DNA from: JBATTK01 sp049670505
GTDB taxonomy: Bacteria > Bacteroidota > Bacteroidia > Flavobacteriales > Flavobacteriaceae
Direction of reading: 5' to 3'
Assembly (NCBI GenBank): GCA_049670505.1
Contig: JBATTK010000052.1
Span: 1-51,851 of the forward strand
Length of the DNA: 51,851 nucleotides
Part shown: positions 18,249 through 26,633 of the stretch, in pieces
Layout: each line of letters opens with the position of its first letter
Position numbering within the stretch: the stretch's first letter is position 1
Made by a program: the position numbers and the translations under genes
The notes under the pieces: generated by a model
What the model saw: only the letters and a program-made list of their open reading frames with translations
Told to the model about the DNA's origin: nothing
The model's database searches: none

Positions 18249-18316
18249 GCCGTCAAATAGCAACTATAGGCAAAGTGCTATGAAGAAGGATATTATAGTA
18301 TCAAAATATTGACGGC
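18249..18316. ncRNA. Candidate structured element with three-way junction
   Basis: GCCGTCAA (18249-18256) is exactly complementary to TTGACGGC (18309-18316). Inside, ATAGCA (18257-18262) pairs with TGCTAT (18276-18281) and GATA (18289-18292) pairs with TATC (18299-18302), giving a compact 68-nt three-stem fold. The outer stem is unusually GC-rich for this spacer. The fold could exist on either strand, and I do not recognise a known RNA family. A chance fold or a repeat remnant remains possible. Confidence 0.3.
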
Positions 18317-18643
18317 AAAGTAAAAGGTCAAAACATTTGTGAATACTACAATGTGGTGACACAGAGATAGTGAACAAAGAAAAGCAACATCTTAAAAGTG
18401 CCTGAATGATAACTTTCAAAAGAGTAGCTAATAAAGCTATTTTTCCTTTGTCACCTTGTTTTTTACTCCTTAATATACCTATAATATATAGCATTATGTC
18501 TGGTCCTTATAATATTCATAGCTTTTTCTTGGGTAATTTTTCGCTAAAAGACAGCATTATATAGACCATGTGTATTTTTTGAGCTTCACATCGAATATTA
18601 AGGCGCTTTAAAGTAATTCGGATAGTTAACTGTAGCACCGCCG

Positions 18644-18651
18644 TAAATTTG
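18644..18651 (+). promoter_or_regulatory. Candidate -7 box of the OmpA-family gene
   Basis: TAAATTTG matches the TAnnTTTG consensus and lies 29 bp before the ATG at 18681, an ordinary leader length. A TTCG sits 23 bp upstream in place of the -33 TTTG. Confidence 0.45.
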
Positions 18652-18680
18652 TACTTGTATTAGTCCCAAACTTGAAATTT

Positions 18681-19859
18681 ATGAAAATCTACGGTACGTT
18701 AAATCTTCTTGTTTTTATATGCCTTATTTCTAATCAAATTACTTCTCAAGAATTAGAAATTTCCTCTAGGGATAGTATTGTTAAGAGTTCATGGATAGTT
18801 GGATTCGGATATAATATCGTTGATGATTCCGGTGATGCCTTTAAGGATATTACCACCATCGAGAATCAATGGAATGCCGTAGCATTTCCATCAAGACTTA
18901 GTATTGGCAGATATTTTGAGAACGGCTTAGGAATTGAGGCTATTGCTTCCTATAATCGCTATAAACAAGGAAATATCATTGATGGATCTGTAAATCCCGA
19001 GGATAAGGATTATTATGGATTTGATACACGATTAAGCTATGATTTAAACAAAATTATCGGACAGACCGCTTGGTTTGATCCCTACATTGGGGCAGGACTG
19101 GGATATACCGATGCAAATGATGTAGGTAGAGGTACGTATAATGCGGTTATTGGTTTTAGGGCGTGGTTTTCCGACCGTTGGGGTTTGGATATCAACTCTA
19201 GTGGAAAATGGTCTTTTGGAAATGAAGCCACCAACCATATACAACATGCGGCCGGAGTAGTATATCAATTTGGAATTGAAAAAGGACTATCGAAAAAGGG
19301 ACAAGAAAAACTAGCGATGATTGAAGCATTGGAAAAGGAGAATCAACGTGTGTCGGACTCTATAAACGCTGCTAAAACAGCAGAGGAAGAATCCCGGATC
19401 TTGGCCGAGAGACTGGCTAAGGAAAAGGAAAATGCACGATTGGCCGCTGAGGAAAAAGCAAAAGTTGACGCTGAAAATCAACGAAGAGAAAATATTGAAA
19501 GTGCCATTAAAGAATTGGGATATGTATATTTTGATTTGAATTCTTCCTACATTTCCACGAGATATAAAGATTTGCTAGATCAATTGGTCACATTGATGAA
19601 AAACAATCCCACATTGGAAATCAGGGTCAGTTCACACACCGATTCCAGAGGGGACGAAGCGTATAATTTATGGCTGTCCGAGAGAAGGGTAAAACAAACT
19701 TTGGATTATATCGCCAGTGAAGGTATAGATGTCAATAGAATTCAAGGTGAGGCTTTTGGGGAAGAACAATTGACGAATGATTGCAAAGATACTGTTCCCT
19801 GTTCTGAAAAGGAGCACCGAGCTAACCGAAGATCGGAGTTTTTGGTAATCAAGATATAA
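18681..19859 (+). CDS. OmpA family outer-membrane protein
   Basis: This 392-residue protein has a signal peptide (about 1-22, ending in ITSQ), an N-terminal beta-barrel-like region (about 25-205, with aromatic-ended strands such as WFDPYIGAGLGYTDAND), an Ala/Glu/Lys coiled-coil linker (about 210-275) and a C-terminal OmpA peptidoglycan-binding domain (about 280-390). The OmpA domain shows YVYFDLNSSYIS, VSSHTDSRGDEAYNLWLSERR and RIQGEAFGEEQLTNDC. It ties the outer membrane to peptidoglycan. I chose the ATG at 18681 over the in-frame TTG at 18672. Its 3' end overlaps the decayed acetyltransferase frame on the other strand by 11 bp. A role in the glycan locus is not evident. Confidence 0.9.
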   Translation: MKIYGTLNLLVFICLISNQITSQELEISSRDSIVKSSWIVGFGYNIVDDSGDAFKDITTIENQWNAVAFPSRLSIGRYFENGLGIEAIASYNRYKQGNIIDGSVNPEDKDYYGFDTRLSYDLNKIIGQTAWFDPYIGAGLGYTDANDVGRGTYNAVIGFRAWFSDRWGLDINSSGKWSFGNEATNHIQHAAGVVYQFGIEKGLSKKGQEKLAMIEALEKENQRVSDSINAAKTAEEESRILAERLAKEKENARLAAEEKAKVDAENQRRENIESAIKELGYVYFDLNSSYISTRYKDLLDQLVTLMKNNPTLEIRVSSHTDSRGDEAYNLWLSERRVKQTLDYIASEGIDVNRIQGEAFGEEQLTNDCKDTVPCSEKEHRANRRSEFLVIKI

Positions 19860-20399
19860 TTTCATTTAGGCCGGATATCCCACCTCCCAAAAATGTTTCG
19901 GTATCAACAGTTATGTTGGCACCGATCGTTACACCAAGAGAAACTAAAGCGCCTTTTTTCAGAATTGAATGGTGGGAAATTTTACTCCCAACATTAATTG
20001 TGGTATAGTCCTCAATTTTAGTATATGGCATTATAATCACTCCGGGGAGCAAGTAAACCTCTTGCCTAAACTAACGTCCTTACTTAGTAGTACTACGGAC
20101 TCGTGGATTGAATTAGGCGTGATATAACTCAATTGATCTAATGCCTCAAGATATTTCATCCTTGCTTCATTGTTTCCTGTAGAGCAAAATATTCGTTGAA
20201 TCATTTTTATATTCTGGGGACATTAAATCTTCATAAATCCCCAATACCTAAATACTTCCAATTGTTTTTCCTATTCTGTTCCGATGATTAGCAAAAAACC
20301 GAATACATTATAATTTTATTCCCTTAAATAGGTCAGAAACACTTCTCCGTAATATCCGGAGCCCAAAATAACCACGTCTTTTGAAGACATAATTTCCAT
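19849..20399 (-). pseudogene. Decayed PglD/NeuD-type sugar O/N-acetyltransferase
   Basis: Reading the minus strand from an ATG at 20399 gives a typical NeuD/PglD start (KDVVILGSGYYGEVFLTYL), which hits a stop after 26 codons. In other frames the same reading continues with NYNVFGF and IGKTIGSI, then an in-frame TAG, then VLGIYEDLMSPEYKN, then after a further shift GNNEARMKYLEALDQ and SKDVSLGK. A one-base deletion near 20060 is followed by the left-handed beta-helix part (LLPGVIIMPYTKIEDYTTIN, then SHHSILKKGALVSLGVTIG). So at least three frameshifts and one stop break the gene, and the end is truncated at 19849. It starts 8 bp after the PglC-like gene, the usual place of pglD. Confidence 0.85.
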
Positions 20400-20407
20400 A
20401 GTCGGTA

Positions 20408-21013
20408 TTAATTAGTTCCGGTAAAAGAAGGCATTGTTGTATTGTCATCGTTATTTACATCTTCTCTGAAAAGCACTTTTTTAACCGTTTTTAATAAGAT
20501 TTTTACATCCAAAATAAAAGTGAGGTTGTCTACGTAAAACACATCATAGTTAAATTTTTCGGTCCAACTTATTGCATTTCTGCCATTAACCTGAGCCCAC
20601 CCTGTTATTCCCGGTCTCACTTCATGACGTTTTTTTTGTTTTTCGGAATACAATGGTAAGTACTTTACTCTTAAAGGCCTAGGGCCAATAAGACTCATAT
20701 CCCCGACCAGGACATTAAACAGTTGTGGAATCTCATCTAATGAATATTTCCTGGCAAATGCACCGATAGCTGTTATTCTTTCCATGGAGGGTTTCAGATT
20801 GCCTGAATCATCCTTTAAATCATTCATAGTTTTAAACTTGATAATTCTAAAGATTTTCTCATTTTTTCCGGGTCTCGATTGTAGAAAAAAAGGATTGCCC
20901 TTGTTAGCTAAAAAGAAGCTTAAGGTCAAAACTACTAAAACCGGGGAAAGGAAGAGAATTGCGGTTACGGCTAGGACAAAATCCAAGATTCGCTTTAAGT
21001 GTGGATAATACAT
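20408..21013 (-). CDS. PglC/WbaP-type initiating phosphoglycosyl transferase
   Basis: This 201-residue monotopic enzyme moves a sugar phosphate from a UDP-sugar to undecaprenyl phosphate, the first membrane step of glycan assembly. It has one N-terminal re-entrant helix (about 7-32), the PFFLQSRPGKNEKIFRIIKF motif, the DE of SLDEIPQLFNVLVGDMSLIG (catalytic Asp-Glu dyad), and the GPRPL, VRPGITGWAQVNGRN and YDVFYVDN motifs. The short length without a large N-terminal domain fits PglC, which prefers UDP-di-N-acetylbacillosamine in Campylobacter, but other donors occur. The gene directly precedes the broken pglD-like frame and follows a GT4 gene by 57 bp, so it closes the minus-strand part of the locus. 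Confidence 0.93.
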   Translation of the reverse strand: MYYPHLKRILDFVLAVTAILFLSPVLVVLTLSFFLANKGNPFFLQSRPGKNEKIFRIIKFKTMNDLKDDSGNLKPSMERITAIGAFARKYSLDEIPQLFNVLVGDMSLIGPRPLRVKYLPLYSEKQKKRHEVRPGITGWAQVNGRNAISWTEKFNYDVFYVDNLTFILDVKILLKTVKKVLFREDVNNDDNTTMPSFTGTN

Positions 21014-21070
21014 GCTACAAAAATAATATACTTAATGAATATCTAGAATAATTATGGTCAGAAATCTATT

Positions 21071-22264
21071 TTAGGATAGCGGTAGGCTTTCAACCAATTC
21101 AACAAATTGGGTACACAAAATTGATTTATCAAATTTTTCTTCGGCCAATTTCCTTGCGTTTTCCCCATAAGTCCTACATAGCGCCGAATCGTTTTTTAAC
21201 TTGATTATTTGTTCCGCAAGCTTTTTTGGTCGAGTGGGATCCACAAACACTCCGCATTGGTGCCGCTCCACCATATCCTTGGTCCATCCGGAAGAATTTA
21301 CGATAATGGGTTTACCGGCTGATAAAGAATCGAATAACTTATTTGGAGAATTAGTCGCCAGAATAGGTAAATTTGTAAAGGAGACCAAGGAAACATCACA
21401 AACATTCACAATTTCGGAGAGACGATCCATGGGTACTCTACCGTAAAAATTCATATGGGGGATACCTTCTTCCTTACACCTTCTTTTTATGGTATCCTCT
21501 ACGGATCCTCCTCCTAAAAAGACAAACTCAATATTGCTATCCCCATTCAGGAACTTGGCCCCATCAAGGATGTAATCCATACCATTGGCCAATCCCATGG
21601 ATCCGAAATACACGACCTTAAAAGAATTTGGGTTTAGTCCTAATTCGGTAATTAAGCTTATTTTCTTTTCTCGCGGCCAAAACTTGTCGATTTTGGACAT
21701 ATTTGGGATGGTGGTAACTTTTTTGTCGGATACTCCGGTGCTTGTTACGCCCTTACGCATTCCTGGTGATAAGGCTACAATGTGCATAGCATTTTTATAT
21801 ATTTGGTTTTCAAACCAATACGCAAACTTAATGGCAAGCTTATTTTTTAAACCTCCCATTTGTACCGGAACTTCGGGCCATAAATCTCTCACTTCAAAAA
21901 GATAAGGTATATTTTTTAATTTTTTCCCTATCAAAGCCGGGAATCCAACCGTTAGCGGGGTAGAGGTAGCTATAATCAAATCATAGTCCTTGCTTTTTAA
22001 GACTTTCCAGGATGAAAGTAGCATAAACTTCATAAATGACATGAGTCTTTGCAAAATACTCATATGATTGCTGTAAGGGATATTAAGATAAATGACATTT
22101 ATATCCTCTATCACTACCTTTTTTGATTTTCCCCTACCTTTATTCGTAGTGAGCATGGTTACCTGATGCCCTTGTTTAATAAGTTCTTTGGAAATCCAAT
22201 ATGATCGGGTACCACCGGGTTCTTTTGGTGTAGCAAAATATTGATGAATATATAGAATTTTCAT
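21071..22264 (-). CDS. GT4 glycosyltransferase, WbuB-like
   Basis: This 397-residue GT-B enzyme has the WbuB-type N-terminus MKILYIHQYFATPKEPGGTR, a DLWPEVPVQMGGL motif typical of WbuB/PglA-like transferases that add the second sugar to the lipid carrier, and a C-terminal donor site around LFDSLSAGKPIIVNS. It is probably peripheral at the inner membrane. I chose the ATG at 22264; the open frame extends to 22336, but the extra 24 residues are unrelated to the family and overlap a hairpin. It is 57 bp upstream of the PglC-like gene on the same strand, so it likely acts right after that enzyme. Confidence 0.9.
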   Translation of the reverse strand: MKILYIHQYFATPKEPGGTRSYWISKELIKQGHQVTMLTTNKGRGKSKKVVIEDINVIYLNIPYSNHMSILQRLMSFMKFMLLSSWKVLKSKDYDLIIATSTPLTVGFPALIGKKLKNIPYLFEVRDLWPEVPVQMGGLKNKLAIKFAYWFENQIYKNAMHIVALSPGMRKGVTSTGVSDKKVTTIPNMSKIDKFWPREKKISLITELGLNPNSFKVVYFGSMGLANGMDYILDGAKFLNGDSNIEFVFLGGGSVEDTIKRRCKEEGIPHMNFYGRVPMDRLSEIVNVCDVSLVSFTNLPILATNSPNKLFDSLSAGKPIIVNSSGWTKDMVERHQCGVFVDPTRPKKLAEQIIKLKNDSALCRTYGENARKLAEEKFDKSILCTQFVELVESLPLS

Positions 22265-22323
22265 TGTTCGACTTTTGGATTCAAAGGTTATTTTTAATGT
22301 TTGGAAGTATTGTTCAGTTGCAA

Positions 22324-22341
22324 AACCCTTATACAAGGGTT
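22324..22341 (-). terminator. Perfect 7-bp hairpin upstream of GT4 gene
   Basis: AACCCTT (22324-22330) pairs perfectly with AAGGGTT (22335-22341) over a 4-nt loop. On the minus strand the stem is followed by TTTTG, like a weak intrinsic terminator or attenuator, 60 bp before the GT4 ATG. It may stop read-through from upstream minus-strand genes. Confidence 0.35.
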
Positions 22342-22464
22342 AAAAGTATAAATTTCCGTTAACATTGGTTAAATAAATATTTTGGACATACTAAAAATTA
22401 AAGTTCAATACTTTTTTTCCAACTTGATAAATCATACATTTATTTAAAAAAAGAACAACAACAT

Positions 22465-22493
22465 TTACTGTAATAATCAGTTATTACTGTAAT
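22465..22493. promoter_or_regulatory. Tandem palindromic operator-like sites before sulfotransferase gene
   Basis: TTACTGTAAT occurs twice, at 22465-22474 and 22484-22493, exactly 19 bp apart. TTACTGTAA is itself a palindrome around its central base, so a dimeric regulator could bind two sites on nearly the same face of the helix. The spacer also allows a 7-bp hairpin (GTAATAA 22470-22476 with TTATTAC 22481-22487). The sites lie 34-63 bp before the sulfotransferase ATG at 22528. Confidence 0.35.
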
Positions 22494-22527
22494 CTTATTC
22501 AGATTGATTATCTATAATTAATTCAAT

Positions 22528-23238
22528 ATGCTAATTTCACACAAAAAAAAATTTGTTTTTATTCATATATATAAGACTGCCGGCACTTCTGTAATGAATG
22601 TTTTTTTGCCGTACGCAAGATTAACAGACAGAATGGTGTTCGACTTTAAATTTACCAGTAAAATAGTTTCTTTTATCATACGGCTCATGAACTGGTACGA
22701 TGATGGTCAAAAACAGTTTACCGGTGTACATAAGCATGCCCCTGCTACTGACATAAGGAACCTTATCGGTGAAAAGCTGTACAACGAATACTTCTCATTT
22801 ATTTTTGTTAGAAATCCATTTGACCTAATTGTAAGTCTATATTTTTACATTTCTCAATCCAGGGTTCATATAGATCATGAAAGCGTATTGAAAATGACCT
22901 TTTCCGAATTTGTTGAATGGTATATTTCCTCAAAACCCGCGCTACAACTGGATTTTGTTACCGATCCAATAACCAAGAAGGTAATCGTTAATTATATTGG
23001 GCGTTTCGAGACGTTAAATGATGATATGAATTTTATAGTTCAGAGATTAGGTCTCCCGTCCGAACGTTCGTTACAGCACAGAAATCCTTCGAAAAAAAGA
23101 AAATCAAAAGATTACAAGTCTTATTATGATGCTGAAACAAGAGAATTAGTCGCATCGTATTTCCAGAAGGATTTAGATAATTTCGGATATTGTTTTGAAG
23201 GAACTTATACCCCTGAAATTCCTGTATTAAGCATATAA
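22528..23238 (+). CDS. Sulfotransferase family 2 protein (1)
   Basis: This 236-residue protein belongs to the Sulfotransfer_2-like group, which transfers a sulfuryl group from PAPS to sugar hydroxyls. The 5'-phosphosulfate loop is FIHIYKTAGTSVMN (about residue 11) and the 3'-phosphate site is FIFVRNPFDLIVSLYFY (about 91), with the conserved RNP and Ser. A NYIGRFETLNDDM motif lies near residue 152, typical of polysaccharide sulfotransferases. No signal peptide is seen, so it works in the cytoplasm, where PAPS is made. It is one of only two plus-strand genes inside the minus-strand locus, and it is tail-to-tail with a paralogue at 23324. Confidence 0.88.
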   Translation: MLISHKKKFVFIHIYKTAGTSVMNVFLPYARLTDRMVFDFKFTSKIVSFIIRLMNWYDDGQKQFTGVHKHAPATDIRNLIGEKLYNEYFSFIFVRNPFDLIVSLYFYISQSRVHIDHESVLKMTFSEFVEWYISSKPALQLDFVTDPITKKVIVNYIGRFETLNDDMNFIVQRLGLPSERSLQHRNPSKKRKSKDYKSYYDAETRELVASYFQKDLDNFGYCFEGTYTPEIPVLSI

Positions 23239-23323
23239 GTAGGATATTTATAAATAAGAGTGATCTATTCCCTTTTTGTACCGAGTATGATGTACTTCAC
23301 CTTGTTATCCGAGTCAAACAAAC

Positions 23324-23974
23324 CTAATCCACCGATAATTCGGGTTTTGAGTATCCAAATAATTTAATATCCTCCTTGTACCCTTCATAAATCAAATCGA
23401 TTGATTTTTGAGAATAGTAACCTAAAAATCCATCTGTTGCCGTTCTGCTAGAATTTAAACGTTTTAACTCGGATTTAACCCCGATCTTATCACATATAGC
23501 TGTAAACTCATCGTTCAAATTTTCCATTTTACCTATGTGATCCATAAGGCAAGTATCGTCTTCATAAAAAAACTCTTTTTGCAAATGAAGATCATTGTGA
23601 ACCCTCCAATCAATATACTCATCAAAGTCTTTCATCGATTTTACCAGTTCATGCTGTCTATGACCTTCGCGTTTCAACATAAATTTATATAATGATACTT
23701 GCCAATCCCATGGGTTTCTCACAAATCCAAACTTATAATAGTCGTTAAAAATTGTTGGTGATATTTGTGATTTTAATTCGGGTGCCTTTATATGGTGCTC
23801 AAATTGTTTTGCATAAACCTTAGGGTAATCTCCTGTTATGAATTTAATTTTATCACTAAAATTTGATGCTAGAAAGGATCTATTATTATAACTCTTTAAA
23901 GCGTTGCGGACGCTTGTTCCTGCTACCTTATAATTATGGACAAAAATAAATTTTTTGCTATGCGATAGTATCAT
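23324..23974 (-). CDS. Sulfotransferase family 2 protein (2)
   Basis: This 216-residue paralogue of the preceding sulfotransferase has the same layout: FVHNYKVAGTSVRNA (5'-phosphosulfate loop, about residue 11), YKFGFVRNPWDWQVSLYKF (3'-phosphate site, about 80) and DHIGKMENLNDEF (about 147). The shared SHxKKFxFxH start shows that the two descend from a common ancestor, and their tail-to-tail arrangement suggests separate recruitment rather than a simple tandem copy. It has its own promoter with both boxes at 24063-24098. The protein is predicted cytoplasmic. The acceptor sugar cannot be told from sequence. Confidence 0.88.
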   Translation of the reverse strand: MILSHSKKFIFVHNYKVAGTSVRNALKSYNNRSFLASNFSDKIKFITGDYPKVYAKQFEHHIKAPELKSQISPTIFNDYYKFGFVRNPWDWQVSLYKFMLKREGHRQHELVKSMKDFDEYIDWRVHNDLHLQKEFFYEDDTCLMDHIGKMENLNDEFTAICDKIGVKSELKRLNSSRTATDGFLGYYSQKSIDLIYEGYKEDIKLFGYSKPELSVD

Positions 23975-24338
23975 ATTTGCGCTATTAAATTGAGGTCAAT
24001 AGTTTTAATGGGATTTGACTAAAATATGGCAAATCCTATATATGGATTTACCTGTGTTTTGGCAAATATATTAAAGTTATTATTCGTGTACACCAAAAGC
24101 CTATGATTATTCTTAAAAGTTGCGGATTACCGGATATTAAGGAAATTCGTGGAATAATTTAATCCAAAACAATAAGTTTAAACTTGTGTATACAAGTGGA
24201 GGAGATACAATAAATTACAATGATTTGTACAATTAGGGATCTCCTAAAATGACTTATTCGGCATTAAATCCGTAGGTGCAATTTAATATATCCTTTGTTC
24301 AAAAATTGTATTGGCTTCCTTTGCGCTACTACAAATGG
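23975..24338. other. AT-rich spacer with promoter and degenerate repeats
   Basis: No gene is visible. The spacer holds a two-box promoter reading towards the sulfotransferase at 23974, an inverted repeat GGATTTG/CAAATCC (24011-24017 and 24030-24036), and a loose direct repeat of that block starting at 24044 (GGATTT ... TGGCAAAT). Confidence 0.6.
24063..24098 (-). promoter_or_regulatory. Promoter of sulfotransferase (2)
   Basis: On the minus strand TTTTG (24098-24094) and TATATTTG (24070-24063) are separated by 23 bp. This fits the Bacteroidota -33 TTTG / -7 TAnnTTTG arrangement. The start codon lies about 90 bp downstream. Confidence 0.5.
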
Positions 24339-25214
24339 TCAACGACGACTTTTTGAAAAAACGGTAACATATACGTTTGGAAAATACAATTTTAACCATC
24401 CTGCTAAAACAAGTATAGGATATCTATAAGGAAAAAACTTTTTCATGTATTTTAGGTAGGACTTATAGGCCAAACCGGTTGGACTGTACAGTGTTTTTTT
24501 TCTTTCCTTAAAGGACAGCTTACTAAAATCGGCATAGATGTCCTTATGGTCATACTCACAATGTCCGCCATATTCCGGTGATACGATGATGGGAATTTGA
24601 CTTCTGTTCGCCGTAAGCGTATAATCATAATCGGCTATGCCATGAGAATACCCCTCGGCTAAAATGCCTATTTTTTGAACAACTTCATTAGGTACGAACA
24701 TAATATTTGCATTGGCCAAATCGCATAGCTGAAATTTACCATTGGGCGCTAGTCTTTTTTGCGTATATAGAAATTTGTTTTTTATAAGCGATCCGCTATA
24801 GGTAAGCCGGTGATTCTTCTTGTCTTCGGTAGCGCCTATGTATATGCCTGGTTTATTGAAATTGTTAAGACTATATTCATGGGTCTTCAGTATTTGGGCC
24901 AGTACGTTCCCATAAAGCTCAACATCATCATTAAGCAATAAATATCCGTCATAATCCTTTTGAAGTGCATATTTCCATGAATTTCGCATTCCTTCGGCCC
25001 AAAACAAGTTTCCATTACCTTTCAGTAAAATTACTTTGGGAAAGGACTCCCTTATTGCCATACTAGTTCCGTCTGTTGATCCGTCATCGGTTATATAAAC
25101 ATCCAGGGATAATTGATCTACGGAGAATTCGTGGGCTTTGTACAAAGAATCCAAAGATTTTAAAGTTTTTTCTTTTCTGTTGTGACATGTATATATTGCT
25201 GCAATTTTTTTCAT
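24339..25214 (-). CDS. GT2 glycosyltransferase
   Basis: This 291-residue GT-A enzyme of family 2 has the nucleotide-binding start IAAIYTCHNRKEKTLKSLDS, the ITDDGSTDGT motif (about residue 41), KGNGNLFWAEGMRNS and the metal-binding LLLNDDVEL (about 91, the DXD equivalent). The YDYTLTANRSQ and GHCEYDHKD segments belong to the acceptor side and resemble rhamnosyl- or galactofuranosyl-transferase-like members. A short hydrophobic stretch near the end (PILVLAGWLKLYFP) may tether it to the membrane. It follows the Wzy gene by 55 bp and ends that transcription unit. Donor and linkage are unknown. Confidence 0.88.
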   Translation of the reverse strand: MKKIAAIYTCHNRKEKTLKSLDSLYKAHEFSVDQLSLDVYITDDGSTDGTSMAIRESFPKVILLKGNGNLFWAEGMRNSWKYALQKDYDGYLLLNDDVELYGNVLAQILKTHEYSLNNFNKPGIYIGATEDKKNHRLTYSGSLIKNKFLYTQKRLAPNGKFQLCDLANANIMFVPNEVVQKIGILAEGYSHGIADYDYTLTANRSQIPIIVSPEYGGHCEYDHKDIYADFSKLSFKERKKTLYSPTGLAYKSYLKYMKKFFPYRYPILVLAGWLKLYFPNVYVTVFSKSRR

Positions 25215-25269
25215 TCTTCCTATTGATTAATCGGTTATTAATAAATTTTAATAACCATTGGCAATGTAT

Positions 25270-26472
25270 TTAGACTGTTGTATTTATATGATGATTACGA
25301 TTATAAAATAAAATGTAGTTTTTAGTTGCGCCTTGGAAAAAGGAATAGACTAAAAAGAAAGAAAATAACCCTTCTGTTACAGGTTCAACAAAAAACATAA
25401 GATTAGCGGCCAATGTAAATGAAAAAAACATGGCTTTCACGGACATGCTGTCTTTAGTGATAACAATTGCCCGCCTGACGTTTATGATGGATCGAATTGA
25501 AAAAATCAACAAGATAAAAAAAGGAATTACGCCATGAATTCTGGCGACATCCAACCATAAATTGTGGCTATACCCGAATTCCGATCTTTCCCATCCCAAG
25601 GGTTTCTTGAGCATGTTTTCCAATGATCTGGCCCAAAGCTCGGTTCTTCCCCCCGCACTTCCCGTATTATCGCTATTCTGCAGTCTTCTTCCCAAAGTAG
25701 ACATATATTCCGAATTCAGGTCAAATGGGACGTATAGATATATAACGCAAACAGCAATAATAAGTGCAATAAACAATCGAACATTTTGATTTAAAGACTG
25801 TCTGGGAATTATGAAGATTAGGGTTGCTGCGGTAGTTATCAAAAAAATCGCTAACTGTGTTCTACTCCCCAATCGGAATACACAAAGCAATGATAGCGCA
25901 AAAATAAAAGAAATAACAATTTTGAACGGTAAGTTGAACTTTGGAAAACGGACAAGTAATAATGCCGGGATACACATGTTAAAAGTAAAATAGGCAGCCA
26001 TAAGTGTAGCTTTTATGGGCTTGCTTCCATCCCAGAACATTGGAATAGATCGATCAAATTGTGCAAAACCCCCTCCTTTTAGATTTAGAAACACAGAAAA
26101 CAATGCTGATATTGAATAGAGAAAACCGACGGTCAACATTATCATAAAAATGTGCTGTACCTTATCTGTTTTGGACATAAGATACTTCCCCAATAGATAA
26201 AAAACAGGCGGAAAAACACCATAAAAAATAACTGTTTGTGTGAATATATCCGGATCTAAAATGGAAAAAAGCGCATAAACTACTGAAAACAGGAATAGGA
26301 TGACAAAGTCAAAATCCAAGCTCCTGACAAAGAAATCTTTTTTGATATAAATGAGTGCGGTAAGAAGATACCCTGCTAGAAAATTCTTTTGATAGGGATC
26401 TACAAGAAAGAATATCAACAAAGCGATTATTAGGAATCCAACCCTATTTAAATATACTTTGATTTCTGACAT
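25270..26472 (-). CDS. Wzy-like O-antigen polymerase/ligase
   Basis: This 400-residue membrane protein has about ten hydrophobic helices and a large periplasmic loop containing GRRLQNSDNTGSAGGRTELW (about residue 271) followed by GYSHNLWLDVARIHG (about 305). That GRxxLW-then-HN pattern is the mark of Wzy polymerases and WaaL-type ligases, which join lipid-linked repeat units in the periplasm. With a Wzx flippase and Wza/Wzc in the same locus, polymerase is the best call. Sequence identity in this family is too low to name the linkage. It lies 161 bp downstream of the GT4 gene at 26634 and 55 bp upstream of the GT2 gene. Confidence 0.87.
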   Translation of the reverse strand: MSEIKVYLNRVGFLIIALLIFFLVDPYQKNFLAGYLLTALIYIKKDFFVRSLDFDFVILFLFSVVYALFSILDPDIFTQTVIFYGVFPPVFYLLGKYLMSKTDKVQHIFMIMLTVGFLYSISALFSVFLNLKGGGFAQFDRSIPMFWDGSKPIKATLMAAYFTFNMCIPALLLVRFPKFNLPFKIVISFIFALSLLCVFRLGSRTQLAIFLITTAATLIFIIPRQSLNQNVRLFIALIIAVCVIYLYVPFDLNSEYMSTLGRRLQNSDNTGSAGGRTELWARSLENMLKKPLGWERSEFGYSHNLWLDVARIHGVIPFFILLIFSIRSIINVRRAIVITKDSMSVKAMFFSFTLAANLMFFVEPVTEGLFSFFLVYSFFQGATKNYILFYNRNHHINTTV

Positions 26473-26633
26473 AGAAAAAGAGTTCTTCTGTTATTATTTA
26501 TATGGCGAGCCAACATTTTATCAAAATTATTTCTTATCATTTTGAATCCTACTATGGAAAAGTTTAAGGGGTAAAACAATTGATTATGTTAAACTCGTAA
26601 GCTTCTCTTTCCATAATTGCAAAATAGAGTTTC

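Larger units (their letters stand above)
17892..18680. other. Gene-free spacer between cysQ and ompA
   Basis: These 789 bp separate two divergent genes. I see no convincing gene: the longest open frame (18264-18494, minus) has no recognisable features. The spacer holds a candidate -7 box for each flanking gene and, near 18.2-18.3 kb, a cluster of GC-rich inverted repeats that may be a structured RNA. Parts of it may be remnants of lost genes, but no homology is visible by eye. Confidence 0.6.

Noticed and set aside
18264..18494. 76-codon minus-strand frame in the cysQ-ompA spacer
   Set aside because: It has a hydrophobic, biased composition, no recognisable motif, and its C-terminal end overlaps the foldable element.
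20784..21008. Plus-strand frame over the PglC-like gene
   Set aside because: It is a shadow of a well-supported gene on the other strand.
21018..21025. TATTTTTG box before the PglC-like gene
   Set aside because: It matches the -7 consensus but sits only 5 bp before the ATG, leaving no room for a leader, and such boxes are frequent by chance in AT-rich DNA.
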